Positions 19,043 through 25,716 of a stretch of 64,000 nucleotides of DNA are shown here, piece by piece. Made by a program: the position numbers and the translations under genes. Source of the DNA: an uncultured Myxococcales bacterium (GTDB lineage Bacteria; Myxococcota; Myxococcia; Myxococcales; Myxococcaceae); contig CALJKW010000079.1 of the NCBI GenBank assembly GCA_937980205.1, positions 1 to 64,000 of the forward strand, given 5' to 3'. The first letter of the stretch is position 1, and each line of letters starts with the position of its first letter. The notes under the pieces were generated by a model. It had not been told where the DNA came from. It was given only the letters and a program-made list of their open reading frames with translations, and searched no databases.

Positions 19043-19369
19043 GTGGACGACACGACGTACAACGGCCTCATCGCCACCGCGTTCAAGCGCATCGTCAAGG
19101 GACTCGACGACACGGATCCCGACGTGCTCGACATCGTCTCCACCGGCGACAAGATCGACATCACCCACGTGCCCAGCGGCGAGAAGGTCGTCGTGAACAC
19201 GCAGCGGGCCATCTGGCAGATCTGGGTCGCCGGCAAGGGCGCCGGCATCCACTTCAGCCGTCAGCCCGACGGCCGCTGGCTCGACGACAAAGGCAAGGGC
19301 CTCGAGCTGTTCGCCTGGGTGAGCGAGTGCGTGAACGCGCTGTCGCCCGGGCTCAGCCTGAAGCTGTAG
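19043..19369 (+). CDS. cyaY: CyaY / frataxin-like iron-binding protein
   Basis: 108 aa from a GTG start (VDDTTYNGLIATAFKRIV), the same length as E. coli CyaY. It has the acidic first helix (DDTDPDVLDI), the beta-sheet segment GDKIDITHVPSGEKVVVNTQ, and the conserved QIWVAGKGAGIHFS region. Frataxins regulate iron delivery and cysteine desulfurase activity in Fe-S cluster assembly. The frame stays open upstream, but the GTG at 19043 gives the family length and sits 7 bases after sixA. Its 3' end overlaps the convergent 125-aa gene by 17 bases. Confidence 0.92.
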   Translation: MDDTTYNGLIATAFKRIVKGLDDTDPDVLDIVSTGDKIDITHVPSGEKVVVNTQRAIWQIWVAGKGAGIHFSRQPDGRWLDDKGKGLELFAWVSECVNALSPGLSLKL

Positions 19370-19730
19370 CTTCGCGGCTGCAGAGGTCCTGCACCTTGTC
19401 CGCGAGCTCCTTGAGCGAGCCGTCGCGCTTCATCGGCTTGCCGAGCACCGCGAACACCAGGTTCTTCGGGGTCGCGAGCAGCCAGGGGTTGTCCGCGTCC
19501 TTCCACGCCGGGTTCACGCGCTTCGCCTCGACCCAGCGCAGCTTCACCGGCGCACGGCGGATGATCACCTCGGCGAGGTAGGCGCCGGCGGCTCGGCAGA
19601 AGTCGACGTCGTCCTGCCGCCGTGAGAGCGCGCCGTCGAGCGCGCTCAGGCTCTCCTTCGAGAAGTCGAGGCCCTCGAGCTCGGCGAGCTCTTCGGCGAC
19701 GCGTGTCACCTCGGCCGCGAAGTCAGGCAA
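19353..19730 (-). CDS. Hypothetical 125-aa protein at the end of the pyrH-frr operon
   Basis: TTG start that overlaps the upstream stop by 8 bases, so translation is probably coupled to the receiver-GGDEF gene. It is soluble and mixed alpha/beta, with a patch CRAAGAYLAEVIIRR..LRWVEAK and then NPWLLATPKNLVFAVLGKP. This pattern recalls small proteins of the DUF3806 type, but the match is too loose to name. No signal peptide, membrane segment or catalytic motif. Confidence 0.7.
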   Translation of the reverse strand: MPDFAAEVTRVAEELAELEGLDFSKESLSALDGALSRRQDDVDFCRAAGAYLAEVIIRRAPVKLRWVEAKRVNPAWKDADNPWLLATPKNLVFAVLGKPMKRDGSLKELADKVQDLCSREATASG

Positions 19731-20682
19731 TCGACACCCTGTCCCGCTTCGGCTGCATCGCCAGCGGAGTCGTCTCGACGCGATCCCCGCCCGCCTCCTG
19801 CGCGAGCCGAAGGTTGAGCGACGCCTCGCGCATCAGCGACCCGAACCCGACCTGGGCGCTCTTCTGCGCCGTCTTCGGGTCGAACACCGCGAGCCCGATC
19901 GACGCCGTGCCGCCCTCGAACGTCGACAGCTTCGACAGCGCCGCCACCAGCCGCGAGGCCACCGTGACCGCGCCGTCGCGCGGCGTGTGCGGCAGGAACA
20001 CGAGCAGCCGGTCGTCGGTGAAGGGGACGCACAGATCGATGTCGCGCAGCTTCCGCCCGACGGCCACCAGCGCCTCGCCGCGAATGACGGCCCGAGCCTT
20101 GTCGGGCTCGGGCATGCGCAGCAGCCGGCCCTCGAGCTCATCGAGCGCGATCATCAAGAAGGCCAGCGGGTACTGGTACCGCTTGCTGCGCTTCACCTCG
20201 ATGCCGAGGAACTTCTTGAAGAACCCCATGTCGTGCGTGTTCACGCCCGACTGCGCCGCCGCCGCGATTCGCGCCTGCTGCAGCTCTCCTTCGAGCTGCT
20301 GCACGTGCAGCGACAGCCCGTGCTGCCGCACCATCGCGTTCGCGACCGCCACCACCTGTGCCTTCTTGAGCGGGCTCACCAACCACGCGTCCGCCCCGGC
20401 GCGCGTGGCGCGCTCGATCATCTGCTCCTCTTCCGGCGGGTACGCGATCACCACCGGGCACAGCGGCTTCAGCTTCTTGAGGTTCGCGCAGAGCGCTTCG
20501 CCGTCGATGCCTCCGGAAGCGGAGGTGAACACCACCGCCGGGTCGAGCTTCCACGCCTGCAGCATGGCCTCTTCGACGAAGTGGACGACCGCGACCTCGT
20601 AGCCCGACTGCTCGAGGAAGCGCTTCACCGCGTTGGAGATGGGAACCGAAGGCTCTGCGACGAGGGCGCGAGGGCCGGGCAC
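19723..20682 (-). CDS. Degenerate response-regulator receiver plus GGDEF-like protein
   Basis: 319 aa, GTG start one base after the frr stop. Residues ~5-120 have receiver topology (ALVAEPSVPISNAVKRFLEQSGYEV, then VVIAYPPEEE, then GADAWLVSPLKKAQ with the conserved Lys). The expected phospho-acceptor Asp is absent: the strand reads AVVFTSASGG. Residues ~160-300 resemble a GGDEF fold (RYQYPLAFLMIALDELE, VGRKLRDIDLCVPFTDDRLLVFLP). At the active-site hairpin, TDDRL replaces GGDEF, so cyclase activity is unlikely. It is probably a protein- or nucleotide-binding scaffold. Co-transcription with pyrH and frr is suggested by spacing. Confidence 0.85.
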   Translation of the reverse strand: MPGPRALVAEPSVPISNAVKRFLEQSGYEVAVVHFVEEAMLQAWKLDPAVVFTSASGGIDGEALCANLKKLKPLCPVVIAYPPEEEQMIERATRAGADAWLVSPLKKAQVVAVANAMVRQHGLSLHVQQLEGELQQARIAAAAQSGVNTHDMGFFKKFLGIEVKRSKRYQYPLAFLMIALDELEGRLLRMPEPDKARAVIRGEALVAVGRKLRDIDLCVPFTDDRLLVFLPHTPRDGAVTVASRLVAALSKLSTFEGGTASIGLAVFDPKTAQKSAQVGFGSLMREASLNLRLAQEAGGDRVETTPLAMQPKRDRVSIA

Positions 20683-20683
20683 C

Positions 20684-21241
20684 TCAGACCTCCATCACTT
20701 CCTTTTCCTTCTTCGCGACGAGCTGATCGACCATGGCGACGCCGGCGTCGGTCTCTTTCTGGACCTTCTCCTGCGTGCGCTTGTTGTCGTCCTCGGTGAT
20801 CTTCTTGTCCTTGAGGAGGTTCTTCAGCTTCTCGTTCGCGTCGCGGCGCTCGTTGCGGATGGCGACCTTGTGGTCCTCACCCTTCGTCTTCACCTGCTTC
20901 GCGATCTCCTTGCGGCGCTCTTCGGTGAGCGGAGGGATCGGCAGGCGGATCAGCTCGCCGTCGTTCATCGGGTTCAAGCCGAGGTTGGCCTCGCGAATGG
21001 CCTTCTCGATCTCCTTCATGATGCTCTTGTCCCACGGCTTCACCGTGATCATGCGCGGCTCGGGCACGGCGAGCGCCGCGCACTGCGCGAGCGGAGTCGG
21101 CGTGCCGTAGTAGTCGACCTTGATGCCGTCGAGCATGCCGAGCGATGCACGCCCGGTGCGGATCTTGGCGAGGCCCGCCTTCAGATCTTCCATCGTCTTG
21201 TCGATGCGCGCCTTCAGCTCTTTGAGAACGTCGTCGGTCAT
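20684..21241 (-). CDS. frr: Ribosome recycling factor
   Basis: 185 aa, the standard RRF length. With EF-G it splits post-termination ribosomes. Typical motifs are present: KIRTGRASLGMLDGIKVDYYG, PEPRMITVKPWDKS, NDGELIRLPIPPLTEERRKE and a C-terminal helical arm rich in Lys/Glu. It lies 22 bases downstream of pyrH, as in most bacteria. Confidence 0.98.
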   Translation of the reverse strand: MTDDVLKELKARIDKTMEDLKAGLAKIRTGRASLGMLDGIKVDYYGTPTPLAQCAALAVPEPRMITVKPWDKSIMKEIEKAIREANLGLNPMNDGELIRLPIPPLTEERRKEIAKQVKTKGEDHKVAIRNERRDANEKLKNLLKDKKITEDDNKRTQEKVQKETDAGVAMVDQLVAKKEKEVMEV

Positions 21242-21263
21242 GACTGCCCTCCCTCGGAAAGTT

Positions 21264-21995
21264 TTACGCCCAGGCGGTCTCGCCCGCGCCCACCACCGTA
21301 CCGATGCTCATCGGCTCGCGCACGGCGCGCCCGATGTTCCCGGGGCCGCCGAGGTCGAACACGATGATCGGCATCTTGTTGTCCATGCACAACGAGATCG
21401 CGGTCGAGTCCATCACCTTGAGCTGCTGCTTCAACACGTCGATGAAGGTCAGCGACTTGTAGCGGCGCGCGCTCGGGTTCTTCTTCGGGTCCGAGTCGTA
21501 GACGCCGTCGACGCCGTTCTTGGCCTGGAGGATCACCTCGGCGCCGATCTCCATCGCGCGCAGGCTCGCCGCCGTGTCGGTGGTGAAGTACGGGTTGCCG
21601 GTGCCCGCCGCGAAGATGACGACGCGGCCCTTCTCGAGGTGCCGCACCGCGCGCCGGCGGATGTACGGCTCGGAGATCTGCTCCATCTTGATCGCCGACA
21701 GCACCCGGGTCCACACGCCGACCTTCTCGAGCGCGTCCTGCAGCGCCATCGCGTTGATGCAGGTGGCGAGCATGCCCATGTAGTCGGCGCTCGCGCGATC
21801 CATTCCTTCGGTCGCGCCCTTCACGCCGCGGAAGATGTTGCCCCCGCCGACCACCAGCGCCGTCTGCACACCGCTCGCCGCCACTTCCTTCACTTCGTTC
21901 GCGATGCGGGACAGCGTCGGCGGGTGAATGCCGTACTTGCCCTCCCCCATCAGTGCCTCGCCGGACAACTTGAGGAGAATCCGCTTGTACGCCAT
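21264..21995 (-). CDS. pyrH: Uridylate kinase
   Basis: 243 aa. UMP kinase of the amino-acid kinase fold, converting UMP to UDP for pyrimidine nucleotide synthesis. It has the N-terminal MAYKRILLKLSGEALMG, VVGGGNIFRG, FAAGTGNPYFTTDTAA and VYDSDPKKNPSA motifs. It starts the pyrH-frr-receiver/GGDEF-125aa run. A candidate promoter lies 9 to 37 bases upstream of the start codon. The usual upstream partners rpsB-tsf are about 8 kb away. Confidence 0.98.
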   Translation of the reverse strand: MAYKRILLKLSGEALMGEGKYGIHPPTLSRIANEVKEVAASGVQTALVVGGGNIFRGVKGATEGMDRASADYMGMLATCINAMALQDALEKVGVWTRVLSAIKMEQISEPYIRRRAVRHLEKGRVVIFAAGTGNPYFTTDTAASLRAMEIGAEVILQAKNGVDGVYDSDPKKNPSARRYKSLTFIDVLKQQLKVMDSTAISLCMDNKMPIIVFDLGGPGNIGRAVREPMSIGTVVGAGETAWA

Positions 21996-22003
21996 GGCGG
22001 GCG

Positions 22004-22032
22004 GTCTTAACGGAACCGACCGCGCGGCTCAA
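22004..22032 (-). promoter_or_regulatory. Candidate sigma-70-type promoter for pyrH
   Basis: On the minus strand TTGAGC (22027-22032), 17 bases, then TAAGAC (22004-22009). The -10 is weak against TATAAT, but the architecture matches the candidate upstream of rpsB (TTGACG, 17 bases, TAAGGC). If used, the leader would be very short. Confidence 0.4.
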
Positions 22033-22170
22033 CGCTTACGTCACGCGCTCGGCGAAGCCATTGACGGCCTTCGCGTCGCGATCGCGCCCGGGGCGGCAGC
22101 GCTCCGCGCCCACCGTTTGTCATACTTTCGGTGGATGGGGCCGCGCACCACCCGCTCTACGCTCGCTGCA

Positions 22171-23250
22171 ATGAAGGGTCACAGCGCCTGGTGGGTGCCG
22201 CTCGCAGTCGCGCTGGCCGCGGTCGTCGAAGTGTCGGTGCGCAGCGATCTCCCGAGCCGTGCGGCAGCGCTCGGCTTCGCGCTCGCGGTGGCGACCGCGC
22301 TGGGCTTTCGTCGCACACAGCCGCTCGCGGCCACCGCGTTCGCCTTCGGCCTGGCGACGCTCCACACCCTGGTCTGGCATCACCTCGGCCTGCCTGACGT
22401 CGGGCCGGCGTCGGCGGCGGCGATTCTGCTGCTTCCCTATTCGCTCTGTCGGCGGGCGTCTTTGCGGCAGGTGATCGCCGGCGCGGCGTTCGTATTCGTC
22501 ACCTGGCTCGCCTCGGTGCTCACCGGACAGATCCCCAACCTCCAGGAGGCGATCGGCAGCGCGGTGGTGTTGGTGCTGCCGGGCACCGTGGGCGCCGTCG
22601 TCCGCTTCCGCGACGAAGCCCAGACGCGCGCGGTCGAGCACGCGCGGCTGCTCGAGCGCGAGCAGCTCGCCCGCGAGCTCCACGACAGCGTGGCCCACCA
22701 CACCGCCGCCATCACGCTGCAGGCACAGGCCGCGCGCGCGGTGCTCCGCACGAGCCCCGACGACGCCGCCGAAGCGCTGGCGGCCATCGAAGCCGAGTCG
22801 AAGCTGACGCTCGTCGAGCTGCGCGCCATCGTCGGCGCCCTGCGGGAGGACTCGCCGCTCGGCCCGGTGGCGGGGCTGGCGCAGATTCGCGAGCTGGGCC
22901 GAGCCTCGACGCGGCCCGCCGTCGAGGTGACGATGGGCGGTGACCTCGAAGGCCTCACCGCCGTGCTGGAGCGCGCCTTGTTCCGGCTCGCGCAGGAGGC
23001 GGTCACCAACGCGATCAAGCACGCGCGGAACGCGTCGACGGTGAGGCTGCAGATCGAGGGCGACACCGCCACGGTTCGACTCTCGGCGAGGGACGACGGC
23101 GAGCCGGCCGTCCGCGGGAGAGCAGGCTTCGGGCTCGAGGGCATGGCCGAGCGGGTCGCGCTGCTCGGTGGCACGTTCGAGGCGGGCCCGCTGCCGGAGC
23201 GAGGCTGGCGCGTCGAGGCCGTGCTGCCGCGCGAGAGGGTCGCCCGATGA
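22171..23250 (+). CDS. NarL-group sensor histidine kinase (HisKA_3)
   Basis: 359 aa from ATG 22171; an in-frame ATG at 22135 would add 12 residues. Neither has a clear Shine-Dalgarno. About five hydrophobic segments fill residues ~8-145. The dimerisation motif ELHDSVAHHTA follows, with phospho-acceptor His171. The HATPase shows an N box (EAVTNAIKHA) and a G box (GFGLEGMAERV). It overlaps the response regulator start by ATGA, so the two are a cognate pair. Small membrane sensors of this kind often read membrane state; the signal here is unknown. Confidence 0.93.
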   Translation: MKGHSAWWVPLAVALAAVVEVSVRSDLPSRAAALGFALAVATALGFRRTQPLAATAFAFGLATLHTLVWHHLGLPDVGPASAAAILLLPYSLCRRASLRQVIAGAAFVFVTWLASVLTGQIPNLQEAIGSAVVLVLPGTVGAVVRFRDEAQTRAVEHARLLEREQLARELHDSVAHHTAAITLQAQAARAVLRTSPDDAAEALAAIEAESKLTLVELRAIVGALREDSPLGPVAGLAQIRELGRASTRPAVEVTMGGDLEGLTAVLERALFRLAQEAVTNAIKHARNASTVRLQIEGDTATVRLSARDDGEPAVRGRAGFGLEGMAERVALLGGTFEAGPLPERGWRVEAVLPRERVAR

Positions 23251-23903
23251 GCCTGCGCGTGCTCATCGCGGACGATCAGCACCTCGTTCGGGGCGGCCTG
23301 AAGGTGATCCTCCGCGCGAGCGGGCTCGACGTCGTGGGCGAGGCCGACAACGGCGCGAACGCCGTCACGCTGGCGCAGTCGCTGAAGCCCGACGTGTGCC
23401 TGTTCGACATTCGCATGCCGGTGATGGACGGGCTGGAAGCCACCCGCCGGCTCGCCGGCCCCGACGTCGAGCACCCGCTCGCGGTCGTCGTCCTCACCAC
23501 GTTCGATCTCGACGAGTACGTGTTCGCGGCGCTGCAGGCCGGCGCGCGCGGCTTTCTGCTCAAGGACGCGGGGCCCGAGCTGTTGGTGCAGGCCGTTCAC
23601 GCCGCGGCGAGCGGAGAGGCGCTCATCTCGCCGAAGACCACCGCGCGGCTGCTGCAGCGCTTCGCCTCCGCCGCGGGTCCGTCGAAGCAGCCGTTCGAGC
23701 CGCTGACCGAGCGCGAAGAAGAGGTGCTGCGCACGCTCGCCCGTGGGCTGACCAACGAGGAGATCGCCGAGCAGCTGCACATCTCGCTGAGCACCGTGAA
23801 GACCCACGTGGCGAGCCTGATGGGCAAGCTGGCCGCGCGGAACCGCGTCGAGGTCGCGATGTGGGCCTGGTCGACCGGCCGCGTGCCTCGTACTTTCGGC
23901 TGA
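23247..23903 (+). CDS. NarL/FixJ-family response regulator
   Basis: 218 aa. Receiver domain with acidic pocket (IADDQ), phospho-acceptor Asp54 (LFDIRMP), Thr in VVVLTTF and Lys in FLLKDAG. C-terminal LuxR-type HTH at ~150-215 (LTEREEEVLRTLARGLTNEE, then LHISLSTVKTHVASLMGKL). Starts inside the kinase stop (ATGA). Probable targets include the membrane protein gene 57 bases downstream and possibly its own operon. Confidence 0.96.
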   Translation: MSLRVLIADDQHLVRGGLKVILRASGLDVVGEADNGANAVTLAQSLKPDVCLFDIRMPVMDGLEATRRLAGPDVEHPLAVVVLTTFDLDEYVFAALQAGARGFLLKDAGPELLVQAVHAAASGEALISPKTTARLLQRFASAAGPSKQPFEPLTEREEEVLRTLARGLTNEEIAEQLHISLSTVKTHVASLMGKLAARNRVEVAMWAWSTGRVPRTFG

Positions 23904-23960
23904 CCGGCGACCAGACCTTTGCTCGATGTGGCGTCTCTCGGCACGGCGCATCGTGGCCGC

Positions 23961-24614
23961 ATGAAAAAGACCATCGCCGGGTTGTTGCTGTTGAGCGCAG
24001 TGCCGATGCTCGCCGGAGTCAGCCGGCTCCTCTCGTTGTCGACGGGAGCGTTCGCGCTCGACGGCAACGCGCGGTTCGCCGCGGATCCGTGGACGGCCGC
24101 ACTGCACATGATCGGGGCGACCGCGTTCGCAACCGTCGGCGCCTTCCAGTTCGTGCCGTCGCTGCGCCGCGGCGCGTGGCACCGCTACGCCGGGCGCGCC
24201 CTGAGCGTGCTCGGAGTCTGCGCCGCGATCGCCGGCACGGTGATGGCGTGGCGCTGGGTTCCGAAGGAGTTCGACAGCGCCGCGCTCAACGTGATTCGCA
24301 CGGTGGTGGCGGTCGCGATGGTCACCTTCGTGGTGCTCGGCGTCGTCGCCGCGCGCCAGCGCCGCTTCGACGCCCACGGCGCGTGGATGCTGCGCGCCTA
24401 CGCGTTGTTCCTCGGAGCAGGCACGCAGGTCTTCACCGCAGGTTTCACCGCGCTCCCGTTCATGAAGCCCTACATGAGTGAAGCACTGGCGGCAGCGACG
24501 ATGGGGGCCGGCTGGGCCATCAACGCGCTCGTCGCAGAGTGGATCATCCGAAAGCCGCAGATCGCGCGAACGCCGGTGCGCGCGCGCGTCGTCGAGCTCG
24601 CCGACACGCTGTGA
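23961..24614 (+). CDS. DUF2306-like integral membrane protein
   Basis: 217 aa with about six transmembrane helices. The region AALHMIGATAFATVGAFQFVPS followed by HRYAGR matches DUF2306 proteins, which have conserved His residues facing the membrane and are of unknown function. The start at MKKTIAGLLLLS puts two Lys before the first helix. It follows the two-component genes by 57 bases on the same strand, so it is a likely output gene of that system. Confidence 0.85.
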   Translation: MKKTIAGLLLLSAVPMLAGVSRLLSLSTGAFALDGNARFAADPWTAALHMIGATAFATVGAFQFVPSLRRGAWHRYAGRALSVLGVCAAIAGTVMAWRWVPKEFDSAALNVIRTVVAVAMVTFVVLGVVAARQRRFDAHGAWMLRAYALFLGAGTQVFTAGFTALPFMKPYMSEALAAATMGAGWAINALVAEWIIRKPQIARTPVRARVVELADTL

Positions 24615-24679
24615 GGTGGGCGCGTGCCCGCATCACATTCCGTCCCTGCTGCACGGCCGGCACGTGGTAGGCGCGGCTC

Positions 24680-25705
24680 ATGCGCCGGTGGCTCTGGCTC
24701 CTCTCCTTGTGCGCGTGCGCGACCGTGCACCGCTCGCTCGACGAGGCTGCGCTCGAGAGCAAGGTCCGGCTCGTGCTCACGCTGCCGCCGATTCCGGCGA
24801 CGCGGCCGCTGCCGTTCAGCGACGCAGCCTCGCTCGAGGCCGTCACGTCGCCGTCGCCGTTCGAGCCGACCATCGAGCCGCTCACCGCGCGCCGCCTCGA
24901 GCGCGCCGATCTCATCCAGGAGCGCTGGAGCTTCCCTTCCACTCCGCCGGTGAAGCACGAGAGCTCGAACCGGGCGGTGCTGTACGTGTATCGCGCGGGC
25001 GAGCTCGGCGAGCGCCCAGTCGTGATGATGGTGCCGGGCTTCGCGGTGAACGACGGCGCGTTCAGCCTGCTCAGCCGCATGCTGCTCACGATCGTGGAGC
25101 AAGGCGCCGACGCGATCTTCGTGGTGCCGCCGTACCACCTCGACCGTACGGCCCCCGGCACCGCGTCCGGCGACGCGCTGCTCGCGACCGACGCGACCGA
25201 CCACTTCACCGCCCTCGCGCAAGGCGTCGCCGACGTCCGCCGCGCGCTGCAGCTGGTGCGCAGCCGCCAGCCGCCCGCAGTCGGAGCCGTCGCCGCCTCG
25301 ATGGGCGCCGCGTCGCTGCTGCGCGCGATGAGCTGGGACGGCGGCGTCGACTTCGCCACGCTCATCACGCCCGTCGTCTCGTGGGAGGACATGGTCTTCG
25401 AGACGCCGCTGATGGAGCCCATCCGCCAGCAGCTGCGCAACGCCGGCGTCCCCGACGACGAGGCCCGCGCGATGTACCGCGCGCTCGACGCGAGCCGGGC
25501 GCGGCCTGCCTCGCGCGTGCGGCTCAGCATCTTCGCGGCCCGCTACGACCAGGTCGCGCGCGAAGGCCCGCTCGACCGCCTCATCGATCACTGGCGCGTG
25601 CCGGAGCCGCGGTGGATCGAGCGAGGCCACGCCGACGCGCTGTTCACCCCGTCGCTGTACAAGGCGTACGCGCGGCTCCTCGAAGACGAGCTGGCCAGAC
25701 GCTGA
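24680..25705 (+). CDS. Alpha/beta-hydrolase lipoprotein
   Basis: 341 aa. The signal peptide MRRWLWLLSLCAC has two candidate lipidation Cys residues (LSLCAC). The hydrolase core begins near residue 110 (RPVVMMVPGFAVNDGAF). The nucleophile elbow is AASMGA with Ser207, a variant of GxSxG. The later Asp (FAARYDQV) and His (RGHADAL) complete a plausible triad. Probably an envelope esterase or peptidase; substrate unknown. It converges with the FHA-Lon gene, with 11 bases between stops. Confidence 0.85.
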   Translation: MRRWLWLLSLCACATVHRSLDEAALESKVRLVLTLPPIPATRPLPFSDAASLEAVTSPSPFEPTIEPLTARRLERADLIQERWSFPSTPPVKHESSNRAVLYVYRAGELGERPVVMMVPGFAVNDGAFSLLSRMLLTIVEQGADAIFVVPPYHLDRTAPGTASGDALLATDATDHFTALAQGVADVRRALQLVRSRQPPAVGAVAASMGAASLLRAMSWDGGVDFATLITPVVSWEDMVFETPLMEPIRQQLRNAGVPDDEARAMYRALDASRARPASRVRLSIFAARYDQVAREGPLDRLIDHWRVPEPRWIERGHADALFTPSLYKAYARLLEDELARR

Positions 25706-25716
25706 GCAGCCAATGC

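Noticed and set aside
19723..20682. Active diguanylate cyclase
   Set aside because: The GGDEF hairpin is replaced by TDDRL, and the receiver Asp is missing.
22120..22170. Promoter for the histidine kinase gene (CATACT as -10)
   Set aside because: No acceptable -35 at 16-18 bases; too weak to list.
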